DNA of 10,273 nucleotides from Fibrobacter sp. GTDB lineage: Bacteria > Fibrobacterota > Fibrobacteria > Fibrobacterales > Fibrobacteraceae. The DNA lies in the NCBI GenBank assembly GCA_017520105.1, contig JAFWRL010000037.1, positions 1-10,273 on the forward strand. The letters are read 5' to 3'. Of the stretch, positions 1 through 6,203 are shown piece after piece (position 1 is the stretch's first letter; each line of letters begins with the position of its first letter). The translations under genes and the position numbers were made by a program. The notes below the pieces were generated by a model, which worked only from the letters and a program-made list of their open reading frames with translations, did no database searches and was not told the origin of the DNA.

Positions 1-1
1 A

Positions 2-1099
2 AAACACGCATGTTCGGCGTACAAGCGCGATTCAGATTATGGAAGTGTGATTTGCAATGGAAATACGATTGTTGCTGTCTCGGATGAGAAGTTATCGTCA
101 AGCGAATATAAGCGCTTGACGGATATGTACGTGTCATCGTGTAAGGGTATAGGAGGCTCTGTAACTGGGAATCGTCCTTTTGCATCGAGTGAAGCGGAAT
201 TGTCTTCTGCGGAAAAAAGGTCGTCTAGTTCTGTAATGTCTTCATCGAGCGTTAAGGCGAAATCTTCTAGTTCTGTGCAATCTTCGTCCAGCGTTAAGGC
301 GGAATCTTCTAGTTCTGTGCAATCTTCATCGAGCATTGCGGCTTCTTCAAGTTCCGAAAAATCCGATTCCGGATGGATTGATTGGTATGACAAAGCATCC
401 TATAAAAAAGAAAAAGTAGTCGCCTCCAATGCAAGCGAACTCAATTGCGACGATGCTGTAGATACCGAAAGCTTGAAAAGCTATGACGTTGCATACGAAT
501 TTAATAGCCCTAATGACATGGGACACGATTACCTTGGCGAAAATAATGCGTATAAAGACAATCATGTCGGTCCAATAAGTGCAGAATGCGGAAGTATAGT
601 TTTCGATGGTACTAGCGGGTTGATTGTCCCCTTGTCAGGTGTTTTTAAGAGCAGAGGCTTTGTTGTTGAAATTCGTTTCATGCCAACTAAAGCTGGAAAA
701 ATGGGGAACATTTTTGTGGCAGAACCTCCTGGAAGCGGAGTTGATGGTTGGCAGATTCGTTTAGACGGAACTGATGTTGTTCTTCATATGCGAGATATGG
801 AGTTTAATTCTAGTTGGGAAGTCAAGAATATAGGCCAGGTCTCGTTGAATGAATGGCATGTCGTTAGAATAAAAATATTTCCTGCGAAGTCGGAATTGTC
901 AGGAACTATTTTCTATTCGATGAATATTACGCTGGATGGTGCCATGGTCGCGATGGAATACAAGGCCGATACCTCTAATCTCAAATACGGATTGGCAATC
1001 GGCTACGATTCGATGTATCAGGAACGCCATGATGACCGATTCTTTACCGGTAAGATAGATTACATCCGGTATGGAAAAATTACGGAAGATAATTTATAA
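2..1099 (+). CDS. Secreted/surface protein, Ser-rich linker + LamG-like domain (5' partial)
   Basis: The reading frame is open to the left edge, so the true start lies outside the window; the GTG at 47 is only an internal possibility. The visible order is a short Cys-containing segment (bases 2-180, with the stretch YVSSCKGIGG around 128-157), a serine-rich linker (about 185-370) built from repeated SSSSV units, and a C-terminal domain of about 160 residues (about 600-1085). That last domain reads like a concanavalin A/LamG-type beta-sandwich: FDGTSGLIVP, then FVVEIRFMP, then EWHVVRIKI, then LAIGYD, ending GKIDYIRYGKI. Such domains bind or cleave glycans in many secreted proteins, but I see no catalytic Glu pair of a glucanase, so binding or adhesion is the likelier role (inference). 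Ser-rich linkers of this kind are typical of Fibrobacter extracellular proteins. The gene ends 3 bp before trmO. The ligand is unknown. Confidence 0.75.
   Translation, partial: KHACSAYKRDSDYGSVICNGNTIVAVSDEKLSSSEYKRLTDMYVSSCKGIGGSVTGNRPFASSEAELSSAEKRSSSSVMSSSSVKAKSSSSVQSSSSVKAESSSSVQSSSSIAASSSSEKSDSGWIDWYDKASYKKEKVVASNASELNCDDAVDTESLKSYDVAYEFNSPNDMGHDYLGENNAYKDNHVGPISAECGSIVFDGTSGLIVPLSGVFKSRGFVVEIRFMPTKAGKMGNIFVAEPPGSGVDGWQIRLDGTDVVLHMRDMEFNSSWEVKNIGQVSLNEWHVVRIKIFPAKSELSGTIFYSMNITLDGAMVAMEYKADTSNLKYGLAIGYDSMYQERHDDRFFTGKIDYIRYGKITEDNL
218..343 (+). repeat. Three 42-bp tandem repeats encoding the Ser-rich linker
   Basis: Units lie at 218-259, 260-301 and 302-343, each 14 codons with the pattern X-SSSS-V-x-SSSS-V/I-K/A-A. 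Units 2 and 3 are nearly identical in DNA (both begin with TCTTCTAGTTCTGTGCAATC after the first codon). Because the unit is a multiple of three, copy number can change without breaking the frame, so linker length could vary between strains. Confidence 0.85.
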
Positions 1100-1102
1100 T
1101 AA

Positions 1103-1894
1103 ATGAATCCCATTGGTACATTTTTCGGCGATGCCATCTATAAGTACGACGCTCCTCGGCAGGGGCGCCTGTTTGCTGGGCATCCGGGCCGGATTGTGCT
1201 CTCTCCAGGGCAGAATTTCGAGATGGCGCTCCGCGACCTCGATGGCTTTGAACGCATCTGGGTGATTTTCCTGTTCCACGAGAATGAAGGTTGGCGCCCG
1301 ACGACGCGTCCGCCTGTACCGCCCAAGGGAAAAGACCGCGTAGGCACTTTTGCGAGCCGCAGCCCTTACCGCCCGAATCCGATTGGACTCAGTTGTGTAC
1401 GGCTCCTCAAAATTGATGGTCTTATGTTGTATGTAGATGAAGCCGACTTGCTGAATGGAACGCCTGTACTCGACATCAAGCCTTACATCCCGATGGCGGA
1501 TGCGTTCCCTGAAGCGCGGGCTGGCTGGGTCGAAGAACAGGTGGGTGATTTGTGGGCCGTTGAAATGTCCGATGCTTTCGCTGCTCAGAACCGTTGGATT
1601 GCAGAACGTAGCGCATTCGACTTGGAAAGCTTTGCCCGAGTGCAGCTTTCGCGCGGGAACTTTTCGAAGGACGTCTTTGACAGTTCCCGCCGCCGTTTGA
1701 CGGTTGACGAAAATGCAAAAACGGGCGTACTTGCCTACCGCACCTTCCGCATTCATTTTAGCTATGACGAATTATCGCGAATTGTCCGTTTGCAGAAAAT
1801 CGCGAGCGGTTACACCTCTGCCGATTTAAATCCCGGAACCGAAGACAAATACGGCGACAAACAGCTCCACCGAGACTTTATCGCGAATTTTTAA
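1103..1894 (+). CDS. trmO: tRNA (N6-threonylcarbamoyladenosine37-N6)-methyltransferase TrmO
   Basis: This is a TrmO/TsaA (YaeB, UPF0066) family protein of 263 residues, slightly longer than the approximately 235 of E. coli TrmO. In characterised members it methylates t6A at position 37 of certain ANN-decoding tRNAs (classically tRNA-Thr) to m6t6A, using S-adenosylmethionine, in the cytoplasm. The family signatures are clear: the N-terminal IGTFFGDAIYKYDAPRQG start, GTFASRSPYRPNPIGLS at residues 81-97, and NGTPVLDIKPYIP at 118-130. The C-terminal part (about 160-263) matches the family's second half in style, with VLAYRTFRIHFSYD. The start at 1103 leaves 3 bp after the upstream stop, so co-transcription is likely. 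There is no strong ribosome binding site; GGAAG at 1084-1088 is rather far away. The gene is more G+C-rich than its upstream neighbour. Family assignment is firm. Confidence 0.93.
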   Translation: MNPIGTFFGDAIYKYDAPRQGRLFAGHPGRIVLSPGQNFEMALRDLDGFERIWVIFLFHENEGWRPTTRPPVPPKGKDRVGTFASRSPYRPNPIGLSCVRLLKIDGLMLYVDEADLLNGTPVLDIKPYIPMADAFPEARAGWVEEQVGDLWAVEMSDAFAAQNRWIAERSAFDLESFARVQLSRGNFSKDVFDSSRRRLTVDENAKTGVLAYRTFRIHFSYDELSRIVRLQKIASGYTSADLNPGTEDKYGDKQLHRDFIANF

Positions 1895-1901
1895 TCGCAC
1901 T

Positions 1902-1955
1902 GTCATTCCCCCTTGCACAGTCATTCCCGCCCCCTTTGTCATCCCAGACGGAGCT
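1902..1955 (+). repeat. GTCATTCCC repeat cluster with 18-bp phase
   Basis: Within the 153-bp gap between trmO and the first barrel gene, GTCATTCCC begins at 1902 and 1920 and the variant GTCATCCCA at 1938, exactly 18 bp apart. It runs into a segment with CACTGAGCTTGTCGAATG (1959-1976), a motif resembling dispersed repeats in many bacterial genomes. Related units recur at 5669-5697 and 6029-6168. From 2000 to 2047 the gap is AT-rich and presumably holds the barrel-operon promoter, but no convincing -35/-10 pair stands out. Confidence 0.7.
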
Positions 1956-2047
1956 CGCACTGAGCTTGTCGAATGTGTTCCGGGAGGGAATCTTCATCTT
2001 CCCAAAATTTTCTATGTTTTAACCAAACTAAATTTTTTGTAAAAGAT

Positions 2048-2812
2048 ATGAAGAATAAACTTGTTGCAATCTTTATCTTATGCGTAGCTATATTTGCTTC
2101 TGCGGAGTCCCCTTCTGTCGGCAAGCCCGTTGCCCACGAACACCGTGGCTTTTATAGCAATATGTCGTTCGCTTTTGCCTATAATTGGTTCAAAAATAGT
2201 CGTGTAGATTTAGGCGGTGCTTCTTTTGAAATTGGCGGTGGCTATATTGATGGGAAGCGGAGATATGTGGACTATTATGATTATAGCGGTTTTTCCTTTC
2301 CGATGTCGGAATTTAAGTTTGGCGTCGGTATAGCAAACCTGGTGGCGGTTCATTTTGTTTTCAATATCGGGTTCTTTGCCGGTTCGCTGGATTATAATTA
2401 CGAGGTGTACGAAAGTCTGTGTGCTTTTGGGAAGACTTGTCCAGAAACCATTGACGAGTCCCGCAATATCAACAATACATCGAGGAATGCGTATAGCTTT
2501 AGGACATTCTTTGGTCTTGGATCGACTTTCTATCCTATACAAAATAAAACATCGCCTTTGAACGGTCTTTTTGTAGGCGGCTCTGTTGGATATACGCTTT
2601 TTGCTACAATGATAAATTCGTGCAACGAAGATGCTACAGGGAATGGCGGCGTCAGTTTCCAATTGGAACTTGGCAAGGAGTGGTGGATAAGCGACCGTGT
2701 GTCCATTGGTTTTGGCTTGGGCTTTGCTCATACCGGTTTGATTTGGAAAACGCTTGACTCGCATAGTTCCGATAATGTTTTATCGCTTTCGTTCCGTTTA
2801 ACGCATGGCTAG
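2048..2812 (+). CDS. Putative outer-membrane beta-barrel protein, tandem paralogue 1
   Basis: This 254-residue exported protein belongs to no family I can name. The ATG at 2048 is chosen over the upstream ATG at 1973 because it starts a classic signal peptide (MKNKLVAIFILCVAIFASA, cleavage likely before ES) and because 1973 lies in repeat-derived sequence. The mature protein begins with a conserved HEHRGFY block. It then alternates aromatic and glycine residues in short strands (for example FKFGVGIANLVAVHFVFNIG and FVGGSVGYTLF) and ends in VLSLSFRLTHG, all consistent with a small outer-membrane barrel. A putative loop carries CAFGKTC (two Cys five residues apart). It is about half identical by eye to the next gene, most clearly in the C-terminal half (TSPLNGLFVGGSVGYTLF, ELGKEWW). 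It is the first gene of a three-gene operon. The function is unknown; beta-barrel is inference. Confidence 0.7.
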   Translation: MKNKLVAIFILCVAIFASAESPSVGKPVAHEHRGFYSNMSFAFAYNWFKNSRVDLGGASFEIGGGYIDGKRRYVDYYDYSGFSFPMSEFKFGVGIANLVAVHFVFNIGFFAGSLDYNYEVYESLCAFGKTCPETIDESRNINNTSRNAYSFRTFFGLGSTFYPIQNKTSPLNGLFVGGSVGYTLFATMINSCNEDATGNGGVSFQLELGKEWWISDRVSIGFGLGFAHTGLIWKTLDSHSSDNVLSLSFRLTHG

Positions 2813-2829
2813 TATCTGGGAATAGATTT

Positions 2830-3561
2830 ATGAAAAAAGTATTTGCAATTCTTGTTTTGTGTGCCGCGGGCTTGGCATTTGCTCAGTTCCCTTCTATCGC
2901 TGAGCCTGCTCCACGTGAACATCGCGGATTTTACAACAGCTCTTCTTTTGGTTTTGCTTTAAACTGGTTCAATAATAGCGAGGATAGATCTTATAACAGT
3001 TACAATAATAGAATTGAACGTGATATCGACTTTTACGAGTATTACGGCTTCTCCTTTATGCTAGGTGAATTTAAGTTTGGTTATGCACTCGGGAATCTCG
3101 TAGCCTTCCACACGGTCTTTAATTTCGCCTTTTATATGGGGACGGTGGATTCCTATGAAGAACATTATGTCGTTATTTGTGCCGAAAATAATTTATGCGT
3201 TGAAAAACCGGATCTGGAAAAATATAGCGAAGATCCCGCATCTGGTGATGGATATAACTTTAGGACTTATTTGGGCTTTGGCGCTACATTCTACCCCTTC
3301 CGCAACAAGACATCTCCGCTCTATGGAGCGTTTGTAGGTGGCTCTGTCGGATACACGCTTTTTGGTGTGGGTGGCTCTGATGTCACAGGAAATGGCGGCA
3401 TCGGTTTTGAATTGGAATTAGGTAAGGAATGGTGGTTGAACGATCGCCTTTCTATTGGTTTTGGGCTTGGCTTTGCACATTTCGGCCTTGTGTGGAATAC
3501 TGTCGAATCTCATCGTTCCGATAATGTCCTGTCACTTTCGTTCCGTATAACGCGTGGTTAA
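2830..3561 (+). CDS. Putative outer-membrane beta-barrel protein, tandem paralogue 2
   Basis: This 243-residue paralogue begins 17 bp after the first gene, with a weak GGGAA upstream at 2818-2822. The signal peptide is MKKVFAILVLCAAGLAFA, with cleavage before QFPS. The mature protein opens with the same EHRGFY block followed by FGFALNWFNNS. It shares with paralogue 1 the strands around YYGFSF, EFKFGYALGNLVAFH and TSPLYGAFVGGSVGYTLF, and the end VLSLSFRITRG. The loop Cys pair is kept as CAENNLC although the residues between differ, which suggests a disulphide in an exposed loop (inference). The region around residues 50-70 (Asn/Tyr/Arg-rich) is the most divergent, as expected for surface loops. 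It is closest to paralogue 1 and probably a local duplicate. No enzymatic motif is visible. Confidence 0.7.
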   Translation: MKKVFAILVLCAAGLAFAQFPSIAEPAPREHRGFYNSSSFGFALNWFNNSEDRSYNSYNNRIERDIDFYEYYGFSFMLGEFKFGYALGNLVAFHTVFNFAFYMGTVDSYEEHYVVICAENNLCVEKPDLEKYSEDPASGDGYNFRTYLGFGATFYPFRNKTSPLYGAFVGGSVGYTLFGVGGSDVTGNGGIGFELELGKEWWLNDRLSIGFGLGFAHFGLVWNTVESHRSDNVLSLSFRITRG

Positions 3562-3567
3562 TTGACT

Positions 3568-4380
3568 ATGAAAATGTTTAATAAATTTATTTGTATTTTG
3601 GCTTTTGCAATTGCAGCGCTTGCACATGCTGATGTCGCTGAAAAAAATGATGTACCGGGTGCGGAAAAAAATCACCAGTCGAGAGAACATCGCGGTTCCT
3701 ATCTTAGCGTGAATTGGGGCCTTTCTTACTTGAGTTCCGAATTGAACAAATCTAATTTTGGTTATCGTTCTGGAGGGGAATATACAAGGTCAGATGGGCG
3801 ACGTGAAAGAACGGAATATTATGGGCTAAATGAGTCTCAGGAAAGTTTTAGTGCCTGGGGATTCCCTTCGATTGATTTTCGTTTCGGAATGTCATTTGGA
3901 AACTTGGTTGCGGCGCATTTTTCTTTTGGCGTAGGGCTCTTTAAAGGCGAAGGAATAACTCGCAAACAAGATTATTCTGTAACTCGAACTATTGTAGATA
4001 ACGTATTGGAAAGCGAGAAAACGGAACTTTTGGGCATCAAGGATGAAACATTTGATTCCTATGGAATCTATGGCTCGTTTGGATTTGGCTTTACCGTTTA
4101 TCCGTTCCGTGATTTGACTTCTCCGTTGAATGGGCTTTTTGTAGGAATTGCGGGAGGAGTTGATGGCTCTATGGCGAGAGATGATGTTTATGCTCAAGAA
4201 TATTGTACCGTAGGGGGCGTGTTTACACGCTTTGAACTGGGCAAGGATTGGTGGGTGAGCGATACTTGGTCCATCGGCGTCGGGTTATCTTTTACCAAAT
4301 TGGTTTATGCAGCTGAAAACAAAGGCGAAGAAATGAGTAGTCATGTCATAGGCCTATTCTTCCGCTTGACACGCGGGTAG
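3568..4380 (+). CDS. Putative outer-membrane beta-barrel protein, tandem paralogue 3 (divergent)
   Basis: This is the third and most divergent member, with 270 residues from the ATG at 3568, six bases after the previous stop; an in-frame TTG at 3562 and an ATG at 3574 are alternatives. The signal peptide is MKMFNKFICILAFAIAALAHA. The mature part has REHRGSYLSVNWG in place of EHRGFY, then FRFGMSFGNLVAAHFSFGVG, FGFGFTVYPFRDLTSPLNG, FELGKDWWVSDTWSIGVG, and ends IGLFFRLTRG, so the strand order matches paralogues 1 and 2. It lacks the loop CX5C pair and has a longer charged loop (around bases 3960-4060). The YPFR..TSPL.G block and the ELGK[ED]WW block are the best family signature. It ends 2 bp from the convergent SDR gene, with no room for a terminator. 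The function is unknown. Confidence 0.68.
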   Translation: MKMFNKFICILAFAIAALAHADVAEKNDVPGAEKNHQSREHRGSYLSVNWGLSYLSSELNKSNFGYRSGGEYTRSDGRRERTEYYGLNESQESFSAWGFPSIDFRFGMSFGNLVAAHFSFGVGLFKGEGITRKQDYSVTRTIVDNVLESEKTELLGIKDETFDSYGIYGSFGFGFTVYPFRDLTSPLNGLFVGIAGGVDGSMARDDVYAQEYCTVGGVFTRFELGKDWWVSDTWSIGVGLSFTKLVYAAENKGEEMSSHVIGLFFRLTRG

Positions 4381-4382
4381 CG

Positions 4383-5456
4383 CTATAGTTCTACATCCAT
4401 CCCGTTCACGAGCAAATTGGTAATCGCTTCGTCGCTACCCATTTTGCTTTTGTCTGTAATATGGCGTCCAAAAGTTTTGTGCCAGTCGAAACTGTCAGGT
4501 ACGAGCTTGTCTGAAACGGGCCACGGCTTGATGAATCCCGGTGGCAAAAGCTTGTAGAGTTTATCTGAATTGATGCTGATGTCGCCGACGCGTGGGGGCA
4601 TGGGGCCGCCTTCGATGCGCGGCACGCCATGGAGAAGTTCGGCGGGGTAGCCGCCGACGGCGTTCACGATTTGCCCGACGTTGTAAAGCGAAACGCGACG
4701 CGGACCGCCGCAGTTGTAAATGCCTGCGGGGAATTTATGTTCAAGAATGTATTGCACGGTGCGGCAAAGGTCCGGGCCCGAAAGCGGATTGCGGTATTCG
4801 TCTGTGAACAAAGTCGCCGGGCGGCCGGGGCGAAACCGGTACGTAATCCAATCGATGGCGCCGGCGCATCCACCGGGTGCGTAATCCATCGGGAGCGGCA
4901 CGCGGAGAATTACCGCGTCTGGCTTGATGGCGATAATCGCGTCTTCAGCTTCGGCCTGGTGTTTGCCGTAATTGTGGATAGGGTCCTTGGGGTCCGTTTC
5001 GACGTACGGGCGGTTCGGCTTCGTCTTTTCGTCGCCGCTAAAGACCATGTCGGCAGAAATGCGGATGAGCGTCGCATTATAGCGGGCTGCGAACGTGGCC
5101 GCATCGACACCCTGGCTGTAGTTCAGGAGGCGGCTGCGGGCAGGATCGCATTCACAGGCTTTCAGCGCGCAGTTCCCGCTGGCGTCGATGACGGTGCCAA
5201 AGCGAAAACGCTCGAAAAGTTCGCCCAAGCGTTCCGTTTCTTCGGCATCAATTCCATAAACGTTGTCGCCAAAAACGCAAGGGTGTTTGATGGGGCGAAC
5301 CCCGATAACGCCTGGAGCAATTTGTGCGCTTGGGAAGACGTCGCTTTTTACAGTCACGCTACCGTACAGTTTGTTGAAATGCCTGAAAAGCGCGTAACCC
5401 GGAACGCCGTTCAGCCCGAGAATCAAAATCGGGAGGCGGATTGCAATAATTTCCAC
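4383..5456 (-). CDS. RmlD-like extended SDR protein, active site degenerate
   Basis: This 357-residue Rossmann-fold protein belongs to the RmlD/NAD-dependent epimerase superfamily (dTDP-4-dehydrorhamnose reductase-like, sugar-nucleotide type). The dinucleotide-binding loop GLNGVPG (GxxGxxG) is at residues 14-20 after strand LPILILG. The segment SADMVFSGD (134-142) stands where relatives have STDYVF, and NYGKHQAEAED (162-172) where relatives have the catalytic YxxxK. Here Tyr163 is present, but the Lys position is Gln167 and the Thr position is Ala135. The C-terminal half (GIYNCGGPRRVSLYNVGQIV) matches the substrate-domain style of the family. The GTG start overlaps the upstream Nudix gene by 34 bp in another frame; it gives the right length before the first strand, but no clear ribosome binding site is seen. 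The pair is surely co-transcribed. It may bind NAD(P) or a nucleotide sugar without standard catalysis (inference). Confidence 0.8.
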   Translation of the reverse strand: MEIIAIRLPILILGLNGVPGYALFRHFNKLYGSVTVKSDVFPSAQIAPGVIGVRPIKHPCVFGDNVYGIDAEETERLGELFERFRFGTVIDASGNCALKACECDPARSRLLNYSQGVDAATFAARYNATLIRISADMVFSGDEKTKPNRPYVETDPKDPIHNYGKHQAEAEDAIIAIKPDAVILRVPLPMDYAPGGCAGAIDWITYRFRPGRPATLFTDEYRNPLSGPDLCRTVQYILEHKFPAGIYNCGGPRRVSLYNVGQIVNAVGGYPAELLHGVPRIEGGPMPPRVGDISINSDKLYKLLPPGFIKPWPVSDKLVPDSFDWHKTFGRHITDKSKMGSDEAITNLLVNGMDVEL

Positions 5457-6004
5457 TTGAAGTAGCCTGCGATTTGAAGCGGGTGGTCGAATGTCCCCTC
5501 CGCGATTTTCGCTTGAAGTTCTTCGTCCGAGTACAGGAATGTTTCGATGTCTTCGGTATCGTCAAAGCTCGTTTTGCCCAAACGCTTCACACCGTCGATA
5601 AACACCACATGAAATTTCCCGCGATGTCTGTCCGGATTCACGGAGAACGAACCTAAATAGGTTGTATTGTCATGCCCGCCACTGAGCGGGCATCTCCCTT
5701 CTCCGATGCCGTATCCGCATTCCTCTTGCAGTTCGCGGATTGCGGCATCTTCCGGCGTTTCTCCTTTGTCTATAATCCCCGCCGGAAACTCCAGCGCAAT
5801 CTTTCCTGTGCCGTGGCGATACTGCTCCGTCATGACCCACTTGCCCTCGGTCGTCCGCGCAAGAATCAAAACCCAGTCGGGTTGCCATAACGTATAAAAA
5901 TCATCGATGATTTTGCCGCTTGGCAGTTCGCACGTTTCCTTCGCGACCTTCAACCACGGCGCATCCACCAAAAATTCTGAACTCAACAATTTCCACGGTT
6001 TCAT
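5423..6004 (-). CDS. Nudix hydrolase, ADP-ribose pyrophosphatase-like
   Basis: This 193-residue Nudix hydrolase has a textbook Nudix box at residues 76-98: Gly76, five residues, Glu82, seven residues, Arg90-Glu91-Leu92, Glu94-Glu95, Gly97. These Glu residues bind the divalent metals that cleave the pyrophosphate of nucleoside-diphosphate-X substrates. Upstream sequence (WLKVAKETCELPSGKIIDDFYTL, split by strands; EQYRHG; LEFPAG) and downstream YLGSFSVNP resemble the ADP-ribose/NDP-sugar pyrophosphatase branch. The frame is open to 6103, but 6005-6103 is intergenic repeat sequence, so the ATG at 6004 (MKPWKLLSSEFLVD) with GGGG just upstream is preferred. Residues about 103-113 are an extra segment after the Nudix box encoded by a palindromic repeat. 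It overlaps the SDR gene and probably forms an operon with it. The substrate is inferred. Confidence 0.88.
   Translation of the reverse strand: MKPWKLLSSEFLVDAPWLKVAKETCELPSGKIIDDFYTLWQPDWVLILARTTEGKWVMTEQYRHGTGKIALEFPAGIIDKGETPEDAAIRELQEECGYGIGEGRCPLSGGHDNTTYLGSFSVNPDRHRGKFHVVFIDGVKRLGKTSFDDTEDIETFLYSDEELQAKIAEGTFDHPLQIAGYFKWKLLQSASRF
5669..5697 (+). repeat. Palindromic dispersed repeat inside the Nudix gene
   Basis: GTC is followed by an 8-bp arm (ATGCCCGC, 5672-5679), the loop CACTGA (5680-5685) and the exact complementary arm (GCGGGCAT, 5686-5693), then CTCC. The intergenic copy at 6140-6165 has the same layout: GTC, arm ACCCCGGC, loop CACTGT, arm GCCGGGGT, C. The arms differ but both pairs are fully complementary. 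Read on the minus strand it encodes RCPLSGGH of the Nudix protein without a stop or frameshift. Confidence 0.85.
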
Positions 6005-6028
6005 GCCCCAAAATTTAGAAAATACACT

Positions 6029-6168
6029 GTCATTCCCCGCCTCCTTTGTCACCCCGGCCTTCGCCTTGTCGTCATCCTGAACGAATGTGAAGGATCCAGT
6101 CACGGTTCTTTTTGTCTTGTCACCCCGGCCTTTGCGTTTGTCACCCCGGCCACTGTGCCGGGGTCGGC
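6029..6168. repeat. Cluster of GTCATTCCC / GTCACCCCGGCC dispersed repeats
   Basis: Units start at 6029 (GTCATTCCCCGCC), 6048 (GTCACCCCGGCC), 6071 (GTCATCCTGAACGAATGTG, followed by AAGGATCC), 6119 (GTCACCCCGGCC) and 6140 (GTCACCCCGGCC). The last unit closes into a perfect 8-bp hairpin (6143-6150 with 6157-6164, loop CACTGT). The cluster lies just upstream of the Nudix gene. The GTCATCCTGA...GAAGGATC form resembles repeats dispersed in many bacterial genomes. Confidence 0.75.
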
Positions 6169-6203
6169 TTTAAGTGCACGCCAAAAACTATGGCGACCCG
6201 CCT

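Noticed and set aside
37..393. Acidic repeat protein on the minus strand opposite the Ser linker
   Set aside because: Its repeats (LDEDCTELED) are just the reverse reading of the Ser codon repeats of the real gene.
1094..1756. 220-codon open frame on the minus strand opposite trmO
   Set aside because: It is fully antisense to a confidently identified gene, Arg-rich with no recognisable domain, and is best explained by G+C-rich codon positions of trmO.
1902..1955. CRISPR-like array
   Set aside because: The units are only about 9 bp conserved with 9-bp gaps, there are no 25-40 bp repeats with unique spacers, and no cas genes are present.
1973..2047. Upstream start for the first barrel gene
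   Set aside because: It would place 25 residues encoded by repeat sequence before a perfect signal peptide, which begins at the ATG at 2048.
3155..3337. Small open frame inside barrel paralogue 2
   Set aside because: It lies wholly within the larger conserved gene in another frame and has no ribosome binding site or paralogue counterpart.
4629..5465. 278-codon open frame on the plus strand opposite the SDR gene
   Set aside because: The sense-strand protein has clear Rossmann and family motifs. The antisense product is Ala/Arg/Val-rich without any motif, a usual shadow in G+C-rich genes.
6005..6103. N-terminal extension of the Nudix protein by 33 codons
   Set aside because: The extension is a translation of intergenic repeats, and the ATG at 6004 has a G-rich site just upstream and gives the normal family length.
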